Shown: piece after piece, positions 8,864 to 20,500 of the stretch
Layout: each line of letters begins with the position of its first letter
Numbering within the stretch: position 1 is the first letter of the stretch
The notes under the pieces: model-generated
The model's input: only the letters and a program-made list of their open reading frames with translations
The model's database searches: none
What the model was told of the DNA's origin: nothing
Assembly (NCBI GenBank): GCA_020736575.1
Contig: JAGPYM010000003.1
Coordinates: 1,798,001-1,862,000 of the forward strand
Origin: Thelonectria olida
Taxonomy: Eukaryota; Ascomycota; Sordariomycetes; Hypocreales; Nectriaceae
Length of the DNA stretch: 64,000 bases
Reading direction: 5' to 3'
Made by a program: the position numbers and the translations under genes

Positions 8864-11002
8864 TTATACCTCGAAGAAGTAGTCGTCATCCAGCCCTTCG
8901 CGGCTGGGGATCACCCCGGCACCAGGCACCGGCCCGTCAAATGCCGAGTCCATCCGTACGTTGAGTAGCCGGATCTTGAGCCCGTACTCGCTCACCATGT
9001 TGACCAGCTTGTTCGTCTCCGCGGTGATGGGGGCTTGGTTCAGCAGCATCAATAGCCCGTCTAGCCACTCCGAGGCGAGGCTGTGACTCGTTGGCCACAG
9101 GGAGAGGATGGGATGCTCCTTGTTGTCCACGCCCTTGGTGGGGTTGGCAGGGTTGATGAAGCTGTAAACAGTAATCTTCGTCGTCGTCGTCGTCTTAGGT
9201 GTCGTGTCACTGGCTGTGCTCTTGACATCATCTGTCGCCGATACATTGGATACGACTGAGCTGATGGTGCTGAGGTCGATCTTCTCCGATAGAGAGTCTA
9301 GGCTGGGGTCTTGCAATGTCTGCGCTTCGAAGTCCGCGTAGTGCAGATATCGTCGGTTATGGGACAGTTTGGCATACCGCCACGGGGTAGGCGTGAAGAG
9401 ACGATGCTTAGACCCGCTGGTGTTATCTCGCTTTGGTGTCGGCTTTGAAAACCACGACCCCTCGAGGAGGCAGCGAATCCTCTGCTCCTTGACAAATTGT
9501 AAAGCCTCCTGCTTGAGTTCTTCCCGGACCTGGAACAGATGCTGGCCCCAGGTGTCTTCAAATGACAGCTCGAGTAGCTGCATCTGCAACTCTCGTAACC
9601 GCGTCACGTCGAATTCCTGCATCTCGTCCTCCACCTCGAGCACATCTTTCGTTCTCGTGGCTCCACCCACCACTTGATCCACTAGGATCCTCACGAGCTC
9701 AACCACCTTCTCAAGGTCGTCTTGCTCTGCCCCCGTGATCTTCCAGACTCGGAAGAAGGCGTGTAGAGCAGCTGTGTGTAGCCGAGACCACTGAAGAAGC
9801 AAGGGCCGGAATAACCGATCGTGATCCTTTGGTTCCATGCTTTGGTACCCCTTGTCCAGCTCGGCCTTGTCTACATCGAAATGGTCGTAGAGGATCATCG
9901 TCACCGCAAAACTAGCGCGCGCAACGGGACAACGCTCAGATGCTGGTCTGGTTGCCTGCTCCATAAGCAGTTTTTGGAACCCATCTTCATTCTTTCGCAC
10001 ATAGTCCGTAACATCCATCATGCCCAAGAAACCGACAAGGCCAAACTCCTGCGCAGGGTTCTCCGTCTCGAAACCCAACCTCCTCCACTTTTCGGGGTTG
10101 TGCCGTCTGCTTCCCTTCTTCGTCAAGATGTCGGTATGCTCGTGTGGCGACGGATGGCCGTTTACACGCGGCGATCGGTCGGGCGCACTGGCAAGGTGCA
10201 GCCCCTTGAGCGCTCGTCGGTGTTCGGGTCGCTCCAGATCAACCTCTACTTCGAGCCATTTCTTTAATAGAATCTTAGTCAAAGATTGAAATTCCAGCAT
10301 GGGATGTGCCAGATCCTGCAGCGCTGAACTCTGCATCAACTTGTAAATGGCCTTGATCAACCCTAAATCTTGCAACCTCTTGATAAACTTGGACCACTCC
10401 TCTCCTGAAGTCCCGTTTGTTTTGCCGCTCCCGATGGAGCCATCGTTCGACAAGGCGTCTCGGATCAAAGCGTTGATAAGCATCAGGGCGTTGGCGCATA
10501 GCGCATGGTCGGCGCTTTGCAGTTGTGCGATGACGAGCTCGAAGAACTGGGGATAGACGGCAACGGCGGGTTTCAAGGCGCGGAATCCAAAGGTCCCAGG
10601 TGTACGGCTCGCACCTCCGAGGACGGTCGACTGAGAATGGCTAACGAGAGCGACAAGGATAGACATGGCGCCCCTAAGGATGTTGACCAGCGGATTCGTG
10701 ACGATGAGCTCCACAACTCGCTCGACAAGATCACTCGCAGTTGGGCCCTCAAAAATATCCCATCCCATATCGACCTCGAGCAAGCGTGTTAAACTTTGGA
10801 GCGAGTAGGCGAGTGTGTTGCCACCGGCAGACATGATGAGGCGTCGAAGGATGACAAGGCCGCCGGAGGAGATGAAGACGTCGGCGAAGGCAGGATCGTT
10901 GATGGAATTTTGGAGCTTGAAGACGGCCATTTTGCGCGAGGCATCCTCGTCACTGGAGAGGCGCGCCAGCAGCGCGGGAATGTCTGCTTGATCCATTATC
11001 AT
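8864..11002 (-). CDS. ELMO/CED-12 domain protein (fungal Lmo1-like)
   Basis: A single exon of 712 residues. ELMO proteins partner with Dock180-type exchange factors to activate Rac/Rho GTPases and steer actin and polarity; yeasts have a matching Lmo1-Dck1 pair. Residues about 1-250 form an armadillo-like helical repeat region (MDQADIPALLARLSSDED.., VERVVELIVTNPLVNILRGAM). The ELMO domain follows at about 300-480 (KWRRLGFETENPAQEF, GLVGFLGMMDVTDYVRKNEDGF). The C-terminal third looks like the PH-like domain (HRLFTPTPWRYAKLSHNRRYLHYADF.., HPILSLWPTSHSLASEWLDGL) and ends in an acidic DDDYFFEV tail. Two ATGs compete: 11002 (MIMDQ) and 10996 (MDQ); the second has a better context and may be the real start. 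It is divergent from the U2AF gene, with 752 bp between the starts. Family assignment is confident; the specific GTPase is unknown. Confidence 0.87.
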   Translation of the reverse strand: MIMDQADIPALLARLSSDEDASRKMAVFKLQNSINDPAFADVFISSGGLVILRRLIMSAGGNTLAYSLQSLTRLLEVDMGWDIFEGPTASDLVERVVELIVTNPLVNILRGAMSILVALVSHSQSTVLGGASRTPGTFGFRALKPAVAVYPQFFELVIAQLQSADHALCANALMLINALIRDALSNDGSIGSGKTNGTSGEEWSKFIKRLQDLGLIKAIYKLMQSSALQDLAHPMLEFQSLTKILLKKWLEVEVDLERPEHRRALKGLHLASAPDRSPRVNGHPSPHEHTDILTKKGSRRHNPEKWRRLGFETENPAQEFGLVGFLGMMDVTDYVRKNEDGFQKLLMEQATRPASERCPVARASFAVTMILYDHFDVDKAELDKGYQSMEPKDHDRLFRPLLLQWSRLHTAALHAFFRVWKITGAEQDDLEKVVELVRILVDQVVGGATRTKDVLEVEDEMQEFDVTRLRELQMQLLELSFEDTWGQHLFQVREELKQEALQFVKEQRIRCLLEGSWFSKPTPKRDNTSGSKHRLFTPTPWRYAKLSHNRRYLHYADFEAQTLQDPSLDSLSEKIDLSTISSVVSNVSATDDVKSTASDTTPKTTTTTKITVYSFINPANPTKGVDNKEHPILSLWPTSHSLASEWLDGLLMLLNQAPITAETNKLVNMVSEYGLKIRLLNVRMDSAFDGPVPGAGVIPSREGLDDDYFFEV

Positions 11003-11754
11003 GTATTTTTTTTTAAAGGTTGTGTTGCGTTGAGGAACGGGAGGTGAGGATCGATTCGAGCTAGAGACCGTTGAGAAGGCGACGTGGAAAGGGGGAGATT
11101 GTGTTATGCGAGTATGACCATTGCCAGCTGATCGGAGAGAAGCAATGTTTGTTCGTCAATCGAGGGAATGAAAAGTTTCTCGGGGCTTTTTGAGGTTTGT
11201 TTGAATCGCAAGTCGAGTCGCCGTTCGCGGGGGGTAGTTTCTCGAGTGAAACCGCGATGGAGACGCTTGAAGCCAGCTGGAGACGTGCAATGGAGGCGCC
11301 GAGGGAACGGTACCTACCTCCAAGTGCACAGTAACTTTGACGGCCCCTGGCCAATCTGGCGAACGCTTACCCCTTGAGGACTGGCCTGTTGTTTGGCGAC
11401 GTGAATCTCCGGGTGCCACAAAGCCTTTGTGCAAGCTATTGGCTAGACGGTTGGGAAGTGAAGGGTCCCTGTTTCAGCCCCCATCCCTGTGGCGGTGCAC
11501 CGCTCGTTTCGCCAGAATCCTCTAGACTTCCCCGGAACAACGCTTAAAGATTGATGAGATTGTTATCGATAAGAAGATCCACTGACAAATCAGCTACGCA
11601 CGTGATCCAGCCTCATCACCATAATGTGGCGCAAGGCTATGGACCTCGACCTCTTCAATGTCCCAAATCTTTCCTTAACAAGCTCCATCACCAAACCATC
11701 GCCGCCGCGCATCATCCATTCGCCTCCAACCGTCGCATCGCCTACTTCGCAACA
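11003..11754. promoter_or_regulatory. Divergent promoter, ELMO / U2AF small subunit
   Basis: No separate gene. An open frame in phase with U2AF begins at an ATG at 11554 and may be translated leader or an N-terminal extension. The left part is the ELMO leader. Confidence 0.5.
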
Positions 11755-12543
11755 ATGGCGAATTTCCTTGCCTCCATCTTCGGTACCGAGCTTGACAAGG
11801 TCAACTGCTCATTTTACTTCGTAAGTTGCCCGTCTTTTGCCTTGCGCGTTTGTCAATGCCAACGCGGCAGTTCGCATCTCTATGGCTCACCATTGCTAAC
11901 TCGCGCTCTCGCTAGAAAATTGGCGCTTGTCGACACGGGGACCGCTGCTCCCGAAAGCACGTCAAGCCCTCCTACAGCCAGACCATTCTCATGCCAAACC
12001 TCTACCAGAACCCGGCGTACGACCCCAAGAACCGCATGAACCCCTCCCAGCTTCAAAACCACTTCGATGCCTTCTACGAGGACATTTGGTGCGAGCTCTG
12101 CAAGTACGGCGAACTCGAGGAGCTTGTCGTTTGTGACAACAACAATGATCGTGCGTATTTCCACTCAACCCATGCCTTTAGTGATTTGGCGTACTAACTC
12201 TGGTGTCTCCACAGACCTCATCGGCAACGTCTACGCGCGCTTCAAGTACGAGGAATCCGCCCAAAAGGCCTGCGACGAGCTCAACAGCCGCTGGTACGCC
12301 GCTCGGCCCATCTATTGCGAGCTCAGCCCCGTGACCGACTTCCGCGAGGCCTGTTGTCGCCTCAACTCTGGCGAGGGCTGCGTCCGCGGCGGCTTCTGCA
12401 ACTTCATCCACCGCAAGAACCCCAGCGACGAGCTCGACCGCGAGCTTCAGCTCAGCACCAAGAAGTGGCTCAAGGCGCGCGGCCACGACGAGAAGAGCGT
12501 CAGTCGCTCGCCGACCCCTGAGCCTTCGCGACGACGTTACTAG
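11755..12543 (+). CDS. U2AF small subunit (U2AF23/35 type) splicing factor
   Basis: Three exons, 11755-11820, 11916-12150 and 12215-12543, encode 209 residues. Introns of 95 and 64 nt have GTAAGT/GTGCGT donors and TGCTAAC/TACTAAC branch sites. The protein is the small subunit of U2AF, which recognises the 3' splice-site AG and recruits U2 snRNP with the large subunit. Two CCCH zinc fingers ([20 protein letters not shown], and the CCRLNSGEGCVRGGFCNFIH stretch) flank a UHM-type RRM whose RNP-like strand is GNVYARFKYEESAQKACDEL. The C-terminus has a short basic SRSPTPEPSRRRY tail instead of the long RS domain of animals. Length is close to S. pombe U2AF23. The start at 11755 matches the canonical MANFLASIFGTE N-terminus; an upstream in-frame ATG exists. 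It converges on osh6. Confidence 0.95.
11821..11915 (+). other. U2AF intron 1 (95 nt)
   Basis: GTAAGT donor, TTGCTAACTC branch site, GCTAG acceptor, phase 0. It interrupts the first zinc finger. Confidence 0.93.
12151..12214 (+). other. U2AF intron 2 (64 nt)
   Basis: GTGCGT donor, TACTAACTC branch site, CCACAG acceptor, phase 1. Splicing yields NNNDHLIGNVYARF. Confidence 0.93.
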
Positions 12544-13073
12544 GAGACGGCACAGGGGGTTCGTCGACGTAAACATGATGTTAGGAGGAGACGAAAATCT
12601 CGTACTGCACGTCCATTTCAAATGACTTATCGGAGCAAGGGAAACGAAGTATGGAGTTTTACGGAAGGGAATATTCACGTTGACTTTTTTTTTTTTTTTT
12701 TTTTGGCGGAAGGGGATACGGTTACCGTGCGGTATTAGAATGATATGGGTGTCTTGTCAAAAGATGATTCGTGTAAATCCGAGTTCGAGAACACGTCCAG
12801 TTCCTCCAAAAGACTAATGATTGCTTCTATGCTCGCCAGGGGTGTATTTATTCGTGTTGAAACCTTGTGTTGTTACTCATTGCCAACCCATGCATGATGC
12901 AGATATGTACAATGGTATCCCTTTATAACCAGTTATCCCGCGCCAATGTTGATGAAATGCTTGCCCGGAACCGTCGCCTACCCCGTTTCTTTTTGAAAAT
13001 TGCCGACCGTGCCTAATTGTCCGGCCCCGTTAGACCCCCCCTCCTTTCTATTTCGCTGGGTTGAAATATCGTC
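12544..13073. other. Convergent 3' intergenic, U2AF / osh6
   Basis: No gene seen. It contains a T20 run at 12685-12704. It should hold the 3' UTRs of both converging genes. Confidence 0.5.
12685..12704. repeat. Poly-T tract (20 nt)
   Basis: An uninterrupted T run about 140 nt after the U2AF stop codon. Confidence 0.95.
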
Positions 13074-15054
13074 TCATCGTTTCGTATCAGAAGGAAGGTC
13101 CTTCTTGAGATCTTCAGTAAAATCGATGAGGGGCCCTTCGGCTGGCTTCCCGGTGGAGTTGAGAAGGTTCGAGATCTCGTGGTTCTGGGAAGGCTCAGGA
13201 ACGAGAACGGGAGCCGAAGGAGGAATGGATTTTTGGACGGGAGTTTCGCTGAAGTCGATGAGATTGTCCTGCGCCGGTTGCTTATTCTTTTCACCTTCCG
13301 TCTCAGCGTCAATGTGTCCCAGCTGCTTGTTTGCTTCCGAAGTCGGGCTGTGAGGAGGAATGACGTGGCGTTGATTTGGCTTCTGACCTGGGATAACGGG
13401 ATAAATAGCCATGGCCTGCTCGGCTTGTTTGACCGGGGATGCTGAATGATCGCTGTGGACTCGTTAGAAATGGGCTCGAGGCATATGGGGCATAGGCACT
13501 TACATGTTGGCGTTGATGATCCATTCAAGGTCTTCTTCTCCTTCTTCATGACCACCGGGACCGCCTTGGATCCGACGGAATAGTCGAGGGTGCCATTCGA
13601 CGTTATCCTGAGCTCTTGCGGCCGCTTCCTCACGTTGACGATCCTCGATTTTGGTCTTTTCATCTGTGGCAATCTCGTGGTTTCGCTCCTTTACGGCCTT
13701 GGCAGTCTTCTCCCAAAGTCGTTGCGACTCCCGCTCTTCTTGCTCTTCGATTGGTCGCACAAGCGGTGCTGTGGGCTTCGAGTGGGTGGCATCAAAGAAC
13801 ATTTCTCGGTGGCCAGTCTAGCATGTGGGTTAGAGGGCGAAACAGAAGGGTGAACCTTGACACTCACTCTCGCATCCTTGATGAACATTTCTTCACTCCA
13901 TAGGCCAGAAAGCTCGTATAGGACCTCGCCAGTGCTCTCCTTCTTGATGGAACCACCGATGGCATTGTAGGTGCCACCAACCCAGCCCTTGGTCTTGAAG
14001 TCGACATCGGCGACAAGGTCCAGCTCAGGGCAACGGACGAAACTGTGATCTCCGAGCTCATACTTCATCTTTCCGAACAGAATGCCTCGAGCATACATGT
14101 TGGGTTGCGTAAGAATGCTGCGATTGATGTTAGTATTTACTGGCGACTTATACGAAGCGATTTTCAAATCGTCGAAGGAGACGGATCAACACACTATCTC
14201 TCTCCTTGCGTTGGGTCGGCGCCCCGGTTCAGCAAAGTCAGAAAAGCAATACCCTCCATCAGGCTAGCAGCAGAGTTCCCGAGGAAGCGACTTCGGGGCT
14301 TGAGAGTGCCATCGATACGAATGTGGTAGTCTGGAGCGAGGTAGAAGTAGCTGGATTTGGGCGGATGATGCGAGGTTTGTTCAGAAATGTAGTATGCGCG
14401 CTTGTGGTTGTCAAAGTCCCAGTAGCAAGTGAAGATTTCGCCGAGGATTGGATTCAAAGGTTTCTTGACACCTCTACATGCGTCGTCAGTTAGAAGAACA
14501 AGGTCGGAATCGGGAACAAGTCTGGGGCACGAACGGAGGACGAATATGCCAACCACTCAGGTAGAACTTGACTACGGAGACGAATCGTTCGACGGGGTCA
14601 TCTATGGTGGGAATATGAAGGAGCATCTCGGGGTGGCACATGAAGCTATGGGGAGGTGCGTCAGTGCAGAGCTCTATGATTCCGTCATGGGCCGGGGGAA
14701 ATAGTCACTTTGTGATTCTCTCGAGCATGCTGCGGGGTTCGAGAATAAAGGTGGGCAAAACGACACGACTGAGATCAGCGCCTGGCCTCAGCTGGGAGAT
14801 GATGTGGGAAAGGACTATAAACGGATTGAAGCCGTCAGAAGCAGGCCAGAGAGATCAACGAGGCCGCGACGGCGAATGCGCCAACGAAGGTATGGCATGC
14901 ATGTGCGCAGCGTCGCCGGAGCGGCAGTTCACTCACCATTGCCCTGATCGGGCTCGACAACGAGGGTGTCATCGTCAGTGTCATGAGCATGACTGCGGGA
15001 CTCGTCGACGGAAGAGCGGGCGCCTGCGGGTTGGGCAAACCAGTTGGTTAACAT
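13074..15054 (-). CDS. osh6: Oxysterol-binding-protein-related lipid transfer protein, Osh6/7 type
   Basis: Seven exons on the minus strand: 15054-14937, 14814-14709, 14645-14535, 14473-14195, 14117-13868, 13817-13504 and 13452-13074. All six introns close in phase to give 518 residues. ORP proteins move lipids at membrane contacts; the Osh6/7 class exchanges phosphatidylserine for PI4P between ER and plasma membrane. There is no PH domain. The lid region ([20 protein letters not shown]) leads to the ORD core with [10 protein letters not shown] and the ORP fingerprint EQTSHHPP at 143-150, whose His-His contacts PI4P. The [23 protein letters not shown] segment and a Trp/Arg-rich coiled end follow. 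The T in EQTSHHPP and the LRPGADLSR lid favour Osh6/7 over Kes1. Residues 393-518, mostly from the last exon, form a disordered tail with two LIDF[S/T]E repeats. Confidence 0.93.
13453..14936 (-). other. Six osh6 introns
   Basis: Introns at 14936-14815, 14708-14646, 14534-14474, 14194-14118, 13867-13818 and 13503-13453 (122, 63, 61, 77, 50 and 51 nt). All have GT..AG ends (GTGAGT, GTGACT, GTTCGT, GTGTGT, GTGAGT, GTAAGT). Branch-like CTAAC/CTGAC sequences are visible in most. Every junction was confirmed by phase and by continuity of conserved ORP sequence. Confidence 0.88.
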
Positions 15055-17587
15055 GGCGACTCACGATGCTGGGCTGGGGGAAAAAGAGGGAGGAGAGGGG
15101 CAAGGGAAATCTCGTCGTTGGGCGATAGCGCATTCGCGGAGCATTCGGAGACGGCTTAATAGCGGGGTGGTGGCATGTATGTGCTAATTAAAAAGCATGT
15201 GCGTGATGGGTGAGGCGAGTGAAATGCAGGGTGAAGGGACCAACGCTCGAACAGCATGAATGACAACAAGAGGAGGAAGAAGAAGAAGAAGAAGAAGCAA
15301 TCGAGTTGTTGCGCGTAATTGCAGCCATCATGTAGCACGGGAGAGGGAGGGTTTGGTTGGTGACACTCACTGCTACCGGTCCTTCGACGCCCAGGCACCG
15401 ATACAAGGCCCATGACCATGGTGGGCGAGCTGCTTGGCTGCGCCTGCTGTTGGCTGGGACGGAGGTGATGACAGCTGACACTGAGCGTGCCTTTTCTTCT
15501 TGTATCGTCGAGTAATTGGCTTCAAAGGCCTCACGTCGGTCCTTCTGTAGCGGTTTCTCCCTCTCAAGGTGTGTGCGTGCGGTGGAGGGCTGGTGCGGGG
15601 GCTGCGTACAGAAGCGTTGGGGGGAGAGTTGTACTCGGGGTGTAGCTTGTGATTCGTTGAGTGGTCGCTGTTGGAGGGTGGCTGCGTGCGTTTTAGGATC
15701 GTGCGCGAGTGTTCGTACTGGACGATGGAAAGAAAGAAAGAAGAAGAAGAAGAGAAAAAGAGAAGATGAAAAGAAAACAGGTCAAGGTTGTTGAGATGCA
15801 ATCGTCGAATATGAATGACGAACGGATGCGCCGGCGGGCGGCAGGTCACAGGTGTGACGACGGCGATGGGATCAAGGCCATAGAACTACGGGCAAGTTGG
15901 TGGGTTAGATAGTGATCTTCTAGCCCAAACAGCTTGGGCTGGGCCGCGGCCTGGCCACTCAGACGACGAAGACGCACACTGTCCACCCACCGTCTCGACC
16001 TGGGCCCTTGTCAGAGGAATGCATGCAGGTGCTTCGTTCTCTCTTGGTAACTACCTTAGGTAGGACGGTGTGGTGTGGGTGGTTCCATGATGGACTGGAC
16101 AAGTTCATTCGGGCTTGATGAGCCCCAGGCATCAATCATGAGCGAAACAACCCACATACCTAGTGGACAGCTGGCCACTATCTGTGTTTGCTCTGGTGGT
16201 AAAAGCAAATAAGCTGATGACTGAAGAAGCAGCTGGCTGCTCTTACGAATGAACCTTGGATAGGTATGCACTATTAGAGCTGTCAGCCTGCTGACGGCCA
16301 GCGGGTGGATGACTGTAGGCACCAGAACAAAGGAAAGTGAGGGCTCATCATGCTCACCAGGAACAATCTTTCCGGGGCAAATCATGACGATGATGATCAT
16401 CTGGGGTACATACAATGTTCGTCATGATAACATCTCTCTAACGAATAAAGCGAAACAACAATTCGACGCTATGAAAAACGGCAGTTGGGGGAAAAAATGG
16501 CGGGGGAGGGAATGAATGACGTCGTATCAAGAGCGTCATCCCGCCGCCCCTCCAGCTCTAGTTAATTGCCAGCTCTCCCTAGCTCTTGCTCGCACAGACC
16601 AATTTTAGCCTCGTTCAGAGAGCTATCATGCCTCCAGCTGTTGGAAGGTGGTCTCAAATTCAGCTCGGAAAATAGCTACAGTACAGACAGATATTAAGGA
16701 CAGTTCATTGACTTCACACGCCCTTCAAAAGCCAAGGCCCGCCAATCTGCGGCTTACAAGAATGCAAGTTAGACCCTCCACCGTCGAACGCCCACTCCCA
16801 AATACTCCCGGACCCCCGTGGGTTCCATCATGGGCGGCTTCAACCTCCCCTGCGCCTTGTCAACGCCAATGCATCTTTCCCCAGGGAAACACATGTCACT
16901 GGTCCAAGGACACTGGATCACCCCCTCATCACTGCTGTTCGCCCAGCTCCACGCCGTTACACCCACAGCCATCGTCTCTCGCAAGAAGTGAATCTAGTTC
17001 AGATATCACAAGTCTAACTATTTTGTGCTCTTGAGATTTCCATACGTCTCTCAGAGAGGACCCCGGCTGAATTGGCAATCGCTTGCTTCCAAAGCTTCTC
17101 GGGTGCCTGCCTATTGGGCTTTCTTTCCTCTTCCCGACCCCTCCGCCCACCCCAGATCCATGGCAACGACTATTCCAATGCCTCTGAATGCCATGGACAT
17201 GCCCCGCAAACTCCGTCCGTCTCGCATAGAGCCACATGCTGTCCGATAAGTCCGAGCCTATCTCGCTCCTCTAACCTCGTCTCATGTCTTGGCATGACTA
17301 ATCTTTGTGGTCCCTCGGCCTCCTCAAATCCCCCGGACTCCCGATACATATCCTCCGCTATAATGCCGCAGCAATGGGCTTGATCACACTTGTCTTGCAT
17401 CAAGCTATTGGGTATATTCCCCGTCATCCTCCTGTGCTCACATACCGTCCTATTCTTGACAGGAGTCTCAACTTCGTTAACTCTCGACATTTATTCATTT
17501 CAATCGTGACACAGACGTTTTTGACGTTCCCTTCACTGGCGCTGGCAACACTCGGCCGAGCGCCTCTCGGTCTGATTCACATCTTTG
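15055..17587. other. 2.5-kb intergenic spacer
   Basis: No coding gene is supported. The part next to 15055 is the osh6 promoter/leader, with purine-rich simple sequence (AAG repeats at 15271-15298; A/G-rich 15725-15770). The rest is the 3' flank of the gene ending at 17588. Open frames here are low-complexity or lack conservation. Confidence 0.45.
15271..15298. repeat. AAG/AGG trinucleotide repeat
   Basis: AGGAGG followed by (AAG)n in the osh6 upstream region. Confidence 0.9.
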
Positions 17588-20500
17588 TTAGCCTTTCTTC
17601 GTCACACGGCCTACCGACACGGGACAATGCTCACCTGACTCCTTTTCGAACATTATCGAGATATCGTCGTGCTCTCCCGGCAGATCTGGCAGATCAAGAC
17701 ACACAAACGCCATGTCATCGTAGTCACCATCCTTATCTGCAGGCAGCCTCGGCAGGGGAAACTTTGCGTCGATAAACTTGATGCCGCATTTGCTGCCACG
17801 TTGGAAGTTCTCGTAAAGATCCGTGCCCTTCAGAACAAAGTTCATACAGTGTCCGTGGTGGAAATCCTCAAAGAAGGCAAGGATTTGAAGTTTATCCTCC
17901 TGCTTCACCACCTGGATGCGAGTATATCCAGCTTCCCATTTCTTGTGAATTGGCACCACCATACGTCGACGCGAGATGGCAAAGGTCACAGCAAGCGCGT
18001 CAAAGATAACCTCGAAGCCCGTCATGGCATATTGGAAGTCGTGGAGGTCCTGGATGTTGTTGAACTCGAACGATCGAATGGTCTGGTTGTGCCGTAGCAG
18101 CTGCAACGCATCCATCATGTTTCGCGGGAGCTCCTTGGGAACCTGAGCTTCCGAGACTGACAGGGTCATGTCCTTTTGGGGCTGCCGCAGAACTCGGAAA
18201 AGCTTCGCATTCGATACCTCAAGTCTAACCCGCAGCTCTCCGGGCGCAACGTTGACTCTGTCCGTCACGTTGCCGTTCTGGTACTCTAGCACAACCTTGA
18301 GTCGATCCGCCAGTACAGTAGGGGGTTCATCTCCACCAAACTCGTCGTTGACCACCCTAGCGGCTTTCCACGGCATACGAGTGAAGGGAGCCATTCCCAA
18401 AGGCTCGCGCAGACTTTGGGAGATCCCAAAGCTCTTGATAGGCACATCGGCATAAATTTTCTCGTCGTGGTCCAGGGCCGTGCCGGTGATGAGTGAGTGA
18501 AACTTGATTCGAGCCTTCTCCTCGCTGAATACAAATACCATCCGCCCCTTGGACTTGCCACTGTCATACTTTATTGATAGGGATGGGGCATCTTTCTCTC
18601 CGCGGAAGAATCCGAACTGAATAGGCTGGGATGGGGAGTACACATGACTGACACCACTTAGTGTCCTCGTCCGAGGCCCAGTTACCACGGCGATGCGGAA
18701 ACCAAGATGCCATACGCGGAGACCGGTGGGACCGTTCTCTTTGAACTGTTTCTCAAACAATGCCACATCGCATTGCGACACAGGCTCCTTGGGGAATTGG
18801 CGGGATTGAGGATCAGCGTCCATGTACTGGAATGAGCGGAGTGTCGTCCGAAAAACCATGCTCTCGTCGCTTCGCGGAAACAGGGAGGTCTGGATCTTGG
18901 TTCCAAAGTCATACATGTTCCACAAGAGTCTGTAGTCCTGCTGAACAAGTTGAATAGTGAGGCAGAAACCACGACGAAGCTTCGCATCAATCGTGCACGT
19001 CTCGTTCCTCCAGCGAATGTCTTCCCACACCGGTCCTATGCTCTTGTTCTCCTGGATGGCGAGTTGTATGTGTCCATTCTGGCTCGCGAGGACAAAGACG
19101 AGACCGAGCGATTTGAGGGGTCGAACCATGGAAAGCATGCATTGAAAGTGAAGTTTCTGAGACTCATGACCCTGTTCCATTAGATAGACGTCCGCCTGCA
19201 CCCTTCCGTAACTAAAGTTATCCGTGTTGTCGCCCACGGGCAAGGCATCCAAAACGCGGAGATGAGACATGGGGTTTGTCATAGCAGTCATGCCTCCACC
19301 CCAGTTTCCGGATAAAAGAGCTACCATGTCCTGGCTCAGGGCCGGATACTCAACCCAGATAGACTTGTCAATTGTCTGTGGGAGGAAAGCTTCCTCAGGT
19401 GGCAAGAAGCCGTTGCGCTTCATGCTCATGGAGAGCTTCTTTAGTGCTGACACGAGAGCTTGGCTCACTTCAACTATCTCAGCGTCTGGTGGCAGCCCCT
19501 GAGAATGAGCAACCTCGGGAATAGCTTCTTCACTAAGCCAATAGCCCTTCGCGAGGTTTGCGTAGGCCTGTTGTCGGTCCCGGTCGTTCTGCATCTGTCC
19601 TTGTGGTGAATTCGGCCTGTCTCGGACTGCTGACTCCAGGCCCATCCGACCCTTGAGAAACCACCAGAGTGCCGCCCGGGAGCATTCCTTCAGCGTGCAT
19701 GACCCCAGAGGCTTGATTGATTCGGCATGTAGTCGGAAAAGTTCGAAAAGGTGCTTCGTCCTGGCGACAAATGCCTCGAGCGCCTCATCTGCTGACACTG
19801 CATCGTTGAGACGAACGGAGGCTGATCGAGCAGACATTGGTACCTCGCGGAACTCGCGAGGCCTAGCACTGGCGAGACTGGGCTGTCGTGACACGTGCGA
19901 GGCAATACTGGGTTGTCGGGAGAGATGTTCGGATTCGGTACCTGGGGAGTAGGCACTGGAGGAATTGGAATGGATCGATGCTGGACTGTAGTCTAAGCCC
20001 GGTTTTGCAGTCGACACCTCGGGCGAGGGGATTTGTTTCCGTGTCATTATTGGAGATGTTGCTGAAATGGGTTCAGCTGAAGGGGGGTCGTCCCAATTGT
20101 GCGCGGATGCGGACGTAGCACTGGCGACACGAGCAGCCTCAGCAAAAGCTCTGCCCTCCTGCTCACGCATTTCCGCCGAGTGAATTTCAATGTAAGACCT
20201 CCTGTTATCATCCTGCTTTCCAGCCATTCCAAGGAACCTGGGTTTGGGAAGCAGCAAACTCTGGCCGGAGCCAGCTGAATTAAGTTCGTCGACCTTGGAT
20301 CCTGGCGGTTCTATTAGAGGCTCATCGTCTGACTCCGGTTCGTAAATGGAAGAGTATCCGGTTTGAGCGCGAGATAACGCCTTTGGTCTAAAATCATCCT
20401 TTGACGGTGAACCAGTATCAACCGGGGGAGGAGGAGGCCTTCCTGGAGGATATGCGGCGTTTCGGTGCGGGGGAGGTTGAGGCGGACGGGGCTTCCTGTG

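Noticed and set aside
9821..10267. 148-codon plus-strand frame
   Set aside because: Lies antisense within the ELMO gene.
17305..17775. 156-codon plus-strand frame
   Set aside because: Overlaps the 3' end of the 1119-residue gene in antisense, low complexity, no domain.
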